DNA of 39,339 bases from Alphaproteobacteria bacterium (GTDB lineage: Bacteria > Pseudomonadota > Alphaproteobacteria > UBA828): assembly GCA_016869195.1 (NCBI GenBank), contig VGET01000006.1:1-39339 (forward strand). Direction: 5' to 3'. Below are positions 32,581 through 39,339 of the stretch, one piece after another. Each line of letters opens with the position of its first letter. Within the stretch, counting starts at the first letter, position 1. The position numbers were made by a program, and so were the translations under genes. The notes under the pieces were generated by a model, which saw nothing but the letters and a program-made list of their open reading frames with translations, did not search any database and had not been told where the DNA came from.

Positions 32581-33812
32581 GGCGGCGGCGGGACGGGCAC
32601 GAGCAGCGTCGCGATCGCCTGGGCCGCGAGGCCTTCCTTCCGGCCGGTGAAGCCCAAGCGCTCGGTCGTGGTCGCCTTGACGCTGATACGATCGCCGGTG
32701 ATGCCGAGCAGCGTCGAGAGGCGTGCGATCATCGCGTCGCGATGCGGGCCGATGCGCGGCCGCTCGCACAACATGGTGATATCGACATGGACAATGCGTG
32801 CGCCTCGCGCCTGGGCGAGGCCGACGGCATGGGTCACGAACCGGCTCGAATCCGCGTGGCGCCATTTGGGGTCGCTCGGTGGAAAGTGACGCCCGATATC
32901 GCCGGCCCCGAGCGCGCCGAGGATCGCATCGACCAGCGCGTGGAGCCCGACGTCGCCGTCCGAATGCGCGATCACGCCGGCGTCGTGGGGCACGCGCACG
33001 CCACAGATCATGACGTGATCGCCGGGTCCGAAGCGGTGGACGTCGATGCCCTGGCCGGTGCGAGGCTCATACATAAGGGTCATCGCTTCAGTGCTCCGTT
33101 CGCCGGCGGCAAGAACCTGTGCGGCGCGCTCGAAATCCTCCGGCCGGGTGATCTTGAGATTGCGTTCCTCGCCCTCGACCAGCGCGACGCGAAGTCCCGC
33201 ACGCTCGGCGACCGCGGCATCGTCGGTCAGCTCAGGGCCATGGGCCGCGGCGCGGTGCGCAGCAAGGATAGCGGTGAACCGAAAGCCCTGCGGCGTCTGC
33301 GCGCGCCAAAGCTGGCTCCGATCGACCGTGCCCACGATCTGACCGGCTTGGCCTTCACGCTTCAGCGTATCGGTCACACGTAGCGCCAGGATGGCGCCGT
33401 CCGAAGTTCCGAGCGCTGCCAGGACCCTGTCGATTTGCGTCGATGAGACCAGCGGGCGGGCGCCATCGTGGATCAGCACGAGACGGGGGATCAAATTGAC
33501 CAGACTCTCGAGCCCATTGCGCACCGAATCCCGTCGCGAGGCGCCGCCGGCGACGGTTGGCAGCAACTTTGCCGCCACGTCAGCCGGCAGCCCGTCGATC
33601 GCGCGTGTGTAGAGATCGGCGTCGTCGGGATGGATCGCCACCCGCAGCCACTGCACGCCAGGGTGGCCGCCGACCGCGCGCAAGGTGTGATGCAGCACCG
33701 GGCGGTCGCCCCCCAAGGGCAAATACTGCTTCGGCACCGTCCCGCCGACCCGCTGGCCACGCCCGGCCGCGACGATGAGGGCTGCCACCTCTGTCATTTC
33801 GCTGTTCGCCAT
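32577..33812 (-). CDS. ispDF: Bifunctional IspD/IspF isoprenoid biosynthesis enzyme
   Basis: One 411-residue protein joins two non-consecutive steps of the MEP isoprenoid pathway. The N-terminal IspD half (about 1-235) is the MEP cytidylyltransferase, with [15 protein letters not shown] and [22 protein letters not shown], and [10 protein letters not shown]. The C-terminal IspF half (about 250-411) makes MEcPP and has the zinc ligands D257, H259 and H291 ([33 protein letters not shown]) and [18 protein letters not shown]. The fusion is characteristic of alphaproteobacteria and a few others. ATG 33810-33812 was chosen; an ATG five codons later is possible. Confidence 0.97.
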   Translation of the reverse strand: MANSEMTEVAALIVAAGRGQRVGGTVPKQYLPLGGDRPVLHHTLRAVGGHPGVQWLRVAIHPDDADLYTRAIDGLPADVAAKLLPTVAGGASRRDSVRNGLESLVNLIPRLVLIHDGARPLVSSTQIDRVLAALGTSDGAILALRVTDTLKREGQAGQIVGTVDRSQLWRAQTPQGFRFTAILAAHRAAAHGPELTDDAAVAERAGLRVALVEGEERNLKITRPEDFERAAQVLAAGERSTEAMTLMYEPRTGQGIDVHRFGPGDHVMICGVRVPHDAGVIAHSDGDVGLHALVDAILGALGAGDIGRHFPPSDPKWRHADSSRFVTHAVGLAQARGARIVHVDITMLCERPRIGPHRDAMIARLSTLLGITGDRISVKATTTERLGFTGRKEGLAAQAIATLLVPVPPPP

Positions 33813-33902
33813 CGCCGATCCCGTCTGCTCCGAGACATCTAGCAGGAGCCGGCTTGATTCGCACAGGTCGCGGGAATGTCAGGGGTCTGCTAGGCTAGAA
33901 TC

Positions 33903-34292
33903 ATGGCAAAGACGACCAATAAGACCCCAAAGGCGCCACAGCCCCCCCAAGGGGGCTGGCACGCCTCGGTTGCGCCCACGCTTGCCGCGATCGAGGTGCG
34001 CAAGGGCAAGCCCAAGGCGGCCGAGTATGTGTTGACCCACGGCACCGCGCGCATCGGGCTCTATGCGCCTCGCGGCAGCGATCCGCAACAGCCGCACGAG
34101 CAGGACGAGGTCTATGTCGTGGCCCGGGGCAGCGGCGTCCTGGTCAATGGCGACGACGAGCGTGCCTTCGGACCCGGCGACATGCTGTTCGTGCCGGCCG
34201 GTGTGGTCCATCGCTTCGAGCGCTTCTCGGACGATCTCGCTTTGTGGGTGGTGTTCTACGGGCCGGCTGGCGGCGAGGGCGCAAAACGCTGA
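33903..34292 (+). CDS. Cupin-domain protein
   Basis: This 129-residue protein is a single cupin barrel. The first cupin motif reads PHEQDEVYVVARGSGVLVNG (about residues 64-83), with H65 and E69, and the usual second His of the motif replaced by Q67. The second motif is PGDMLFVPAGVVHRFERF, with H103. A His-poor site could still hold metal through H65, E69 and H103, but the loss of the second His makes the ligand set unusual. The N-terminal approximately 20 residues are Lys/Thr/Pro-rich. The function is not clear from the family alone. It stands where dusB lies before ntrB in many relatives. Confidence 0.85.
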   Translation: MAKTTNKTPKAPQPPQGGWHASVAPTLAAIEVRKGKPKAAEYVLTHGTARIGLYAPRGSDPQQPHEQDEVYVVARGSGVLVNGDDERAFGPGDMLFVPAGVVHRFERFSDDLALWVVFYGPAGGEGAKR

Positions 34293-34301
34293 TCGGGCCG
34301 G

Positions 34302-34428
34302 ATTTGCCCTTTTTCGGCAAATGGGCTAGGCTTTGCCCAATGATTAGGCATAACTCCTTGGTGCCCAGATAATGGGCACAACCAGTTTTGCGACGAAGCA
34401 CGTGCTTCAGGCGCACGATACGGTGCGC
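34302..34428. promoter_or_regulatory. Cluster of dyad symmetries upstream of ntrB
   Basis: The region holds ATTTGCC-N7-GGCAAAT (34302-34322), TGCCCA/TGGGC half-sites at 34322-34326 and 34334-34339, a perfect GTGCCCA-N5-TGGGCAC (34361-34379), a perfect 14-base palindrome GAAGCACGTGCTTC (34395-34408) and GCGCAC-N6-GTGCGC (34411-34428). The spacing of the last one is one base short of the NtrC site GCAC-N7-GTGC. The density suggests an operator region for the ntr operon. The regulator is not identified. Confidence 0.5.
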
Positions 34429-34437
34429 CCGCAGAGC

Positions 34438-35520
34438 ATGTCGACAGACGGGCTTCTGGCGGCGCTGCCGGCCGCCGTGATCTGCCTAGATTGGGCGGAC
34501 AAAGTGGTCTTTGCCAATCCGGCGGCAGAAGAGCTGTTCGGCTTGAGCGCGGCCTATCTGAGCGCGGGCTTGGCGCAGGCCGTGCCGGCGGACAGTCAGT
34601 TGCTCGCCATCGCTCGGCGCACGCGCGCGCTGGCGCAGCCGGTACGCGAGCACGACGTGCCGGTCGACCTGATACGGCGTGGCGTCACCGTCGCGCTCGA
34701 TGTCGACGCTGCGCCCTTGCCGGCCGAGAAGGGCGGCGCCTGGGGTGGGCTGGTGCTGGCGATGCGGGAGCGCGCGCTGGTCCAGCGCTTCGATCGACAG
34801 GCACAGCAGCGCGAGGCGGCACGCTCGGTCGCGGCGCTCGCCGGCATGCTGGCGCATGAGGTGCGCAACCCGCTTGCTGGAATCCGTGGTGCCGCGCAGC
34901 TGCTCGAGGAAGGGGCGAGTGAGGCCGATCGAGAGTTGGCGCACATGATTCGCGATGAGGTCGACCGGGTGGCGCGGTTGATCGCGCGCATGGAGGCCTT
35001 CGGTGAGGCGAATGCCTCGCCCCATGTCCCGGTCAACATTCATGAGGTGTTGGATCGCGTGCGCGCGCTCGCCCAGCATGGTGCGGGCAAGCCAACTCAG
35101 ATCTCGCGCCACTATGATCCTTCCCTGCCGCTCGTGCTGGGCAATCGTGACGAGCTGGTTCAGCTCTTCCTCAATCTGGTGAAGAACGCGATCGAGGCGC
35201 TTCCCTCAGGCCATGGTGAGGTGGCGCTCGGTACGTCCTATGCGCCCGGGCTGATGGTGGCCGGCCCCGATGGGCGGCGCCGTCATCGTGCGCCGATCTG
35301 TGTCAGCGTGCGCGACAATGGAGCCGGCATTCCGGAGGCGATCCGCGAGCATCTCTTCGACCCCTATGTCAGCACCAAACCAAGCGGCACCGGCCTCGGC
35401 CTCGCCATGGTGGCCAAGCTGGTGCGCGACCATGGCGGCGCGATCGAATTTGAGAGCCGGCCGCGGCGCACCGAGTTCCGCGTCTATCTTCCGGCGGCAG
35501 AGCGCGAGATGCTGCCGTGA
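34438..35520 (+). CDS. ntrB: Nitrogen regulation sensor histidine kinase NtrB (NRII)
   Basis: NtrB phosphorylates or dephosphorylates NtrC according to nitrogen status relayed by PII proteins. From the chosen ATG the 360-residue cytosolic protein has a PAS-like sensor (about residues 5-110, [20 protein letters not shown]), the phosphoacceptor H140 in [26 protein letters not shown], the N box [14 protein letters not shown], and the ATP-binding G boxes [18 protein letters not shown] and [18 protein letters not shown]. The frame also opens at ATG 34372 (22 residues longer), but that codon sits inside a dyad and has no ribosome-binding site. The ntrC start overlaps its stop (TGATG). Confidence 0.94.
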   Translation: MSTDGLLAALPAAVICLDWADKVVFANPAAEELFGLSAAYLSAGLAQAVPADSQLLAIARRTRALAQPVREHDVPVDLIRRGVTVALDVDAAPLPAEKGGAWGGLVLAMRERALVQRFDRQAQQREAARSVAALAGMLAHEVRNPLAGIRGAAQLLEEGASEADRELAHMIRDEVDRVARLIARMEAFGEANASPHVPVNIHEVLDRVRALAQHGAGKPTQISRHYDPSLPLVLGNRDELVQLFLNLVKNAIEALPSGHGEVALGTSYAPGLMVAGPDGRRRHRAPICVSVRDNGAGIPEAIREHLFDPYVSTKPSGTGLGLAMVAKLVRDHGGAIEFESRPRRTEFRVYLPAAEREMLP

Positions 35521-37004
35521 TGAGCGCGTCCGAAATCGCCCCGTCCGCGCGTATCCTGGTGGCGGATGACGACCAGAGCATTCGCACCGTGCTGCACCGC
35601 GCCTTCGCTCGCCTCGGCCATGAGGTGGAGCTGGTGTCCAACGCAGCCGCGCTCTGGCGGCGCGTGAACGGCGAGGAGCTGGATCTTCTGATCACCGATG
35701 TCGTGTTTCCCGACGGCGACGGGCTCGAGCTGTTGCCGCGCGTGAGGAATTTGCGACCAGGGCTGCCGGTCATCGTCATGAGCGCCCGCTCGACCCTTTT
35801 GACGGCGCTGCGCGCGCGCGAGCGCGGTGCGTTCGACTATCTGCCGAAACCGTTCGACCTCAATGTGTTGGTCGCGACCGCACAGCGCGCGCTTTCGCCG
35901 CGCGACTTACAGCCTTTGGGCTCGGCCCGCCCGGCCGATACCGGCGAAGCCATGCTGCTGATCGGGCAATCGCCCGCCATGCAGGACGTGTTTCGCACGG
36001 TGGTTCGCCTGACGGGCAACGACCTAACCGTGCTGATCACCGGCGAATCCGGCACAGGCAAGGAACTGATCGCGCAGGCGCTGCACAATTATGGAAGTCG
36101 CCGCGCCGGGCCGTTCGTCGCAGTCAACATGGCCGCGATTCCGCGTGAGCTGATAGAGAGCGAGCTGTTCGGGCACGAGAAGGGGGCGTTTACCGGCGCG
36201 ATCGCGCGCAAGGCCGGCCGGTTCGAAAGCGCAAACGGCGGGACGCTGTTCCTCGACGAGGTCGGCGATATGCCGATGGAGGCGCAGACTCGGCTGCTCC
36301 GTGTGTTGCAGGACGGCGAGTTCATCCCGGTCGGGGGGCGTTTGCCGATACGCGTCGACGTCAGGATCATCGCGGCGACGCATCGCAATCTGCGCCAGCT
36401 TGTCGGCCAAGGGCTGTTCCGCGAGGATTTGTTCTATCGGTTGAATGTTGTCCCGATCCATGTTCCGCCCTTGCGAGAGCGCACCAGCGACATTCCGCTG
36501 CTCGTGCGCGACTTCCTGTCACGTGCCTCGGCTGATGGCCTGCCGGCGAAGACGATCTCTGCCGAGGCCATGGTGCTGCTGGTAAGACATGATTGGCCGG
36601 GCAATGTGCGTGAGCTGAACAACATCGCGCGGCGCCTCGCCGCGCTGCATGGCGAGGATGAGATCGACGCCGAGGCGGTGCGAAGAGCACTGGTGGAGGC
36701 GGATGGTATCGGTGCGGTGCGTGGCGGCCCGAGCCCGAAGGCCGACGGCGCCGAAGCCGATCAAAGCCTGGGCCTCACGCTCGAGCGCCATCTGTGCCGC
36801 TACTTCGCCGCCCATGGCGACCATCTACCCCCGAGCGGGCTTTATGACCGAATCTTGCGGGAGGTCGAGCGGCCTCTGCTTTCGACCGCGTTGGCGGCGA
36901 CCCACGGCAATCAGCTTCGGGCGGCGCGCCTCCTCGGCCTGAATCGAAACACGCTGCGCAAGAAAATCCGCGAGCTTGAGCTCCATGTCGTCCGCGACAA
37001 CTGA
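35520..37004 (+). CDS. ntrC: Nitrogen regulation response regulator NtrC (NRI)
   Basis: NtrC is the sigma54-dependent activator of nitrogen-assimilation genes. The 494-residue protein has a receiver domain with the phosphoacceptor D60 ([13 protein letters not shown]), an AAA+ domain with Walker A at G175-K181 (GESGTGKE), the sigma54-contact GAFTGA loop (222-227) and Walker B with D246-E247 ([11 protein letters not shown]), and a C-terminal Fis-type helix-turn-helix ([23 protein letters not shown]). ATG 35520 overlaps the ntrB stop; the GTG at 35517 is possible. ntrY begins before its stop, giving a tightly coupled unit. Confidence 0.96.
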   Translation: MSASEIAPSARILVADDDQSIRTVLHRAFARLGHEVELVSNAAALWRRVNGEELDLLITDVVFPDGDGLELLPRVRNLRPGLPVIVMSARSTLLTALRARERGAFDYLPKPFDLNVLVATAQRALSPRDLQPLGSARPADTGEAMLLIGQSPAMQDVFRTVVRLTGNDLTVLITGESGTGKELIAQALHNYGSRRAGPFVAVNMAAIPRELIESELFGHEKGAFTGAIARKAGRFESANGGTLFLDEVGDMPMEAQTRLLRVLQDGEFIPVGGRLPIRVDVRIIAATHRNLRQLVGQGLFREDLFYRLNVVPIHVPPLRERTSDIPLLVRDFLSRASADGLPAKTISAEAMVLLVRHDWPGNVRELNNIARRLAALHGEDEIDAEAVRRALVEADGIGAVRGGPSPKADGAEADQSLGLTLERHLCRYFAAHGDHLPPSGLYDRILREVERPLLSTALAATHGNQLRAARLLGLNRNTLRKKIRELELHVVRDN

Positions 37005-39288
37005 GGAAAGCTTCTCGCACCCGCCGGCGCTGCCTCCGCTCGCGGCGGACCCGCCGTCATTCTTCAGGCGCGCCAATCAATGGTTCATGCGCGTTGGTAT
37101 GGGGCGGCGCTTCCCCATCGCCTTGGCCGTGGCCGCCGTTGCCTCCGGCATCTCGACCTATCTCGCGATGTCGGGTTCGGGACCGTTTGAGTCGAACCCG
37201 CGCACCGTCCTCTTTTTGCTCAATGTCGATCTGGTGCTGCTGCTGCTGCTGGGCGCAGTCGTCGCGCATCGCCTGGTTCGATTGTGGATCGAGCGCCGTC
37301 GTGGTTCCGCGGGCTCGCGCATGCAGACCCGCCTGGTCACGCTGTTTGCTGTGGTGGCGGTCGCGCCAGCGATCATGGTCTCGATCTTCTCGGCGCTCTT
37401 TCTCGACCTCGGCATCCAGGCCTGGTTCAGCCAGCAGGTGCGCCACGCAGTCGAAGAGTCAGCCGCGGTCGCGGAATCCTATTTGAAGGAGCACCGTGAG
37501 GGCATTCGGGCCAACGTGCTCGCCATGGCGAGTGACATCAATCGGCAGGCGCCGCAGCTCATGCAGAACCCGGCCTATCTGAGCCAGCTGGTCAGCCGCC
37601 TCGCCGAGCTCCGCGGTTTGAGCGAGGCCCTCGTGCTGACGCGTGATGGCCGTGTCCTCGCACAGGATGGCCTAAGTTTCGCGCTCGGTCTCGAGCGCAT
37701 TCCCGAGACCGCCATGCAGCAGGCCGAAGCGGGCGAGACGGTTATCCTCGGCTCAGAAACCGAAGACCGCGTTCGCGCCGTGGTTCGGCTCGATCGGTTT
37801 GTCGACGGCTATTTGTTCGTCGGGCGCTTCATCGAGGTCGGCGTGCTTGAGCACGTTCGTAACGTCCAAAGCACCGTGGCTAACTACAAGATGCTCGAAT
37901 CGCAGCGCTCGGGCATCGAGATCACGTTCGTCATGATCTTTGTGGTCGTCGCCCTGCTGATTCTGCTCGCGGCAATCTGGGTCGGCTTGATCTTCGCCAC
38001 CAAGTTGGTTCGTCCTGTCGGCGAGCTGATTGCGGCGGCAGAGCGGGTTCGTAGTGGTGATCTTGGCGCGCGGGTCGATGAGGGCGCGCCGGGCGATGAG
38101 ATTGGCAGTTTGGGCCGAGCCTTCAACCGGATGACCGGTCAGCTCGAGAGCCAGCGATCCGAGCTTGTCGCGGCGAACCGCCAGCTCGATGAGCGGCGCC
38201 GGTTTTCCGAGGCGGTGCTCGAAGGTGTATCCGCCGGCGTCCTCGGCCTCGATGCGACCAGCTCGATCAACTTGGCCAATCGCTCTGCGCTCGGCTTGCT
38301 CGGGGTCGGCGCTGAAAATCTGATCGGCAATGACATCCGGATAGCGATTCCCGAGATGGCACCGCTCATGGCCGATACGACGGCCCTGTCCGGCAGAACC
38401 GTGCGCTCCCAGATCGAAATTCACCATGAAGGGCGCACCCGAACCCTGATCGTTCGCATCGTGACCGAGATGGTGAATGGTGAGGTCAAGGGCTACATCG
38501 TGACCTTCGATGACATTTCAGCCCTGGTTGCGGCGCAGCGCACCGCCGCCTGGGCCGACGTGGCGCGCCGCATCGCGCATGAGATCAAGAACCCGCTAAC
38601 GCCGATCCAACTCTCGGCCGAGCGCCTGAAGCGAAAGTATTTGCGTGAAATCCAAAGCGAGCCCGAGATCTTTACCGCCTGCACCGACACCATCGTGCGC
38701 CAGGTTGGCGACATTCGGCAGATGGTCGACGAGTTCTCGGCCTTCGCGCGGATGCCGGCGCCTGTGCTGCGCTCCGAAGATCTCGTGTCGCTCGCGCGCC
38801 AGGCGATCCTGATGCAGCGCATGGCCAATCCCGACATCAGCTATGAGCCCTTCGAGCCCGGTGGGCCGGTCAAGGTCGAGTGCGATTCCCGCCAGATCGG
38901 GCAGGCGATCACCAACCTTCTGAAAAACGCGGCCGAGGCCATTCGGGGTCGCGAGGCTCGGGATCGTGGGCAGGAGGAGGGAGGTCGTATCGGACGAATC
39001 TGGACCCGGATCGAGCGCGATGGTGATCGCTGCACGCTCCTCGTCGAGGACGACGGCCCCGGCCTGCCACAGGGAAATCGTGAGCGATTGACCGAGCCCT
39101 ATGTCACCACGCGCGAAAAAGGCACGGGTCTGGGTCTCGCTATCGTCAAGAAAATTATGGAAGATCACGGTGGTGAGCTGATCCTCACCGATCGGCCCGG
39201 GGGCGGCGCGCGGATCGGCCTTGCATTCGCCGCGCGTGGGGATAACGCTTCCGAAGCCGAGCGAATCGTTTCGAAGCGAAGCGCCTGA
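36985..39288 (+). CDS. ntrY: Nitrogen regulation sensor histidine kinase NtrY
   Basis: NtrY is the membrane-bound kinase partner of NtrX, linked to nitrogen, redox and envelope control in alphaproteobacteria. The 767-residue protein has three membrane helices near the start (about 43-62, 75-96, 118-141), a periplasmic region (about 145-312), a fourth helix (313-337), a HAMP domain ([27 protein letters not shown]), a PAS domain (about 405-515), the phosphoacceptor H532 in [24 protein letters not shown], and the ATP-binding domain with [20 protein letters not shown] and [21 protein letters not shown] 36985 overlaps ntrC by 20 bases; TTG 36976 is possible. It ends in TGATG with ntrX. Confidence 0.95.
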   Translation: MSSATTEESFSHPPALPPLAADPPSFFRRANQWFMRVGMGRRFPIALAVAAVASGISTYLAMSGSGPFESNPRTVLFLLNVDLVLLLLLGAVVAHRLVRLWIERRRGSAGSRMQTRLVTLFAVVAVAPAIMVSIFSALFLDLGIQAWFSQQVRHAVEESAAVAESYLKEHREGIRANVLAMASDINRQAPQLMQNPAYLSQLVSRLAELRGLSEALVLTRDGRVLAQDGLSFALGLERIPETAMQQAEAGETVILGSETEDRVRAVVRLDRFVDGYLFVGRFIEVGVLEHVRNVQSTVANYKMLESQRSGIEITFVMIFVVVALLILLAAIWVGLIFATKLVRPVGELIAAAERVRSGDLGARVDEGAPGDEIGSLGRAFNRMTGQLESQRSELVAANRQLDERRRFSEAVLEGVSAGVLGLDATSSINLANRSALGLLGVGAENLIGNDIRIAIPEMAPLMADTTALSGRTVRSQIEIHHEGRTRTLIVRIVTEMVNGEVKGYIVTFDDISALVAAQRTAAWADVARRIAHEIKNPLTPIQLSAERLKRKYLREIQSEPEIFTACTDTIVRQVGDIRQMVDEFSAFARMPAPVLRSEDLVSLARQAILMQRMANPDISYEPFEPGGPVKVECDSRQIGQAITNLLKNAAEAIRGREARDRGQEEGGRIGRIWTRIERDGDRCTLLVEDDGPGLPQGNRERLTEPYVTTREKGTGLGLAIVKKIMEDHGGELILTDRPGGGARIGLAFAARGDNASEAERIVSKRSA

Positions 39289-39339
39289 TGCCAGCCGAAA
39301 TCCTGATCGTCGATGACGAGCCCGATATCCGCTCGTTGC
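39288..39339 (+). CDS. ntrX: Nitrogen regulation response regulator NtrX (partial, 5' end)
   Basis: The frame starts at the ATG overlapping the ntrY stop (TGATG) and continues to the window's last base. The 17 visible residues read AEILIVDDEPDIRSL after the first two, which is the start of a receiver domain with the acidic pair D-D-E. Position after ntrY and these residues identify NtrX, a sigma54-type response regulator. The rest lies outside the window. Confidence 0.87.
   Translation, partial: MPAEILIVDDEPDIRSL

Noticed and set aside
34302-34322. Rho-independent terminator after the cupin gene
   Set aside because: The T-run is in the loop, not after the stem, so it does not fit a standard terminator.
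34360-34400. Sigma54 promoter upstream of ntrB
   Set aside because: The only GG and GC pairs present are 13 rather than 10 bases apart.

Overview
This window is a GC-rich, densely coding chromosomal segment of an alphaproteobacterium, most like the Rhodospirillales and relatives. The evidence is the neighbourhoods (gltA-gltX-comEC-lexA-moeA-moaC-trpC-trpD; tpiA-secG-pyrG-kdsA; eno-ftsB-pdhABC-lpdA-lipA-coq10; cinA/pncC-pgpA-ispDF; ntrBC-ntrYX), the fused IspDF enzyme, and an alphaproteobacterial SOS box (GTTC-N7-GTTC) upstream of lexA. I see no rRNA, tRNA, CRISPR array, prophage, transposase or toxin-antitoxin system, and no gene-free stretch longer than about 300 bases. It is mainly a housekeeping region.

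Layout. Positions 1-614 (+) hold the 3' end of lpxB and gloA. Positions 621-3750 (-) hold a small membrane-protein gene, gltA and gltX. comEC (3825-6050, +) converges on lexA. Positions 6044-10446 (-) hold lexA, moeA, a single reading frame that joins trpC to moaC, and trpD. A Cu+ P1B-ATPase and a divergent polysaccharide deacetylase (10560-14033, +) sit where trpE-trpG stand in many relatives, followed by a PpiD/SurA-like periplasmic foldase (-). tpiA, secG, pyrG and kdsA (16129-20126, +) supply glycolysis, secretion, CTP and KDO. A minus-strand pair at 20153-21396 encodes a TetR regulator and a glutathione S-transferase whose frames are offset at the junction; a near-perfect operator covers the regulator's start codon.

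Positions 21584-30820 (+) carry eno, ftsB, all pyruvate dehydrogenase subunits (pdhA, pdhB, pdhC, lpdA), lipoyl synthase, a Coq10/RatA-like protein and an unrecognised membrane-associated protein. This links glycolytic output (enolase) to acetyl-CoA and to citrate synthase at the start of the window. Positions 30827-33812 (-) hold an exported protein of unknown function, pncC, pgpA and ispDF. Positions 33903-39339 (+) hold a cupin protein and the nitrogen-regulation cluster ntrB-ntrC-ntrY-ntrX, the last cut by the window end.

Most notable: the in-frame TrpC-MoaC fusion; the TetR/GST frame offset with an operator over a probably leaderless start; three GCGACTCGG repeats spaced about two helical turns apart before ftsB; a dense group of dyad symmetries before ntrB; and two unrelated REP-like inverted repeat pairs. 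I found no convincing new multi-gene system.
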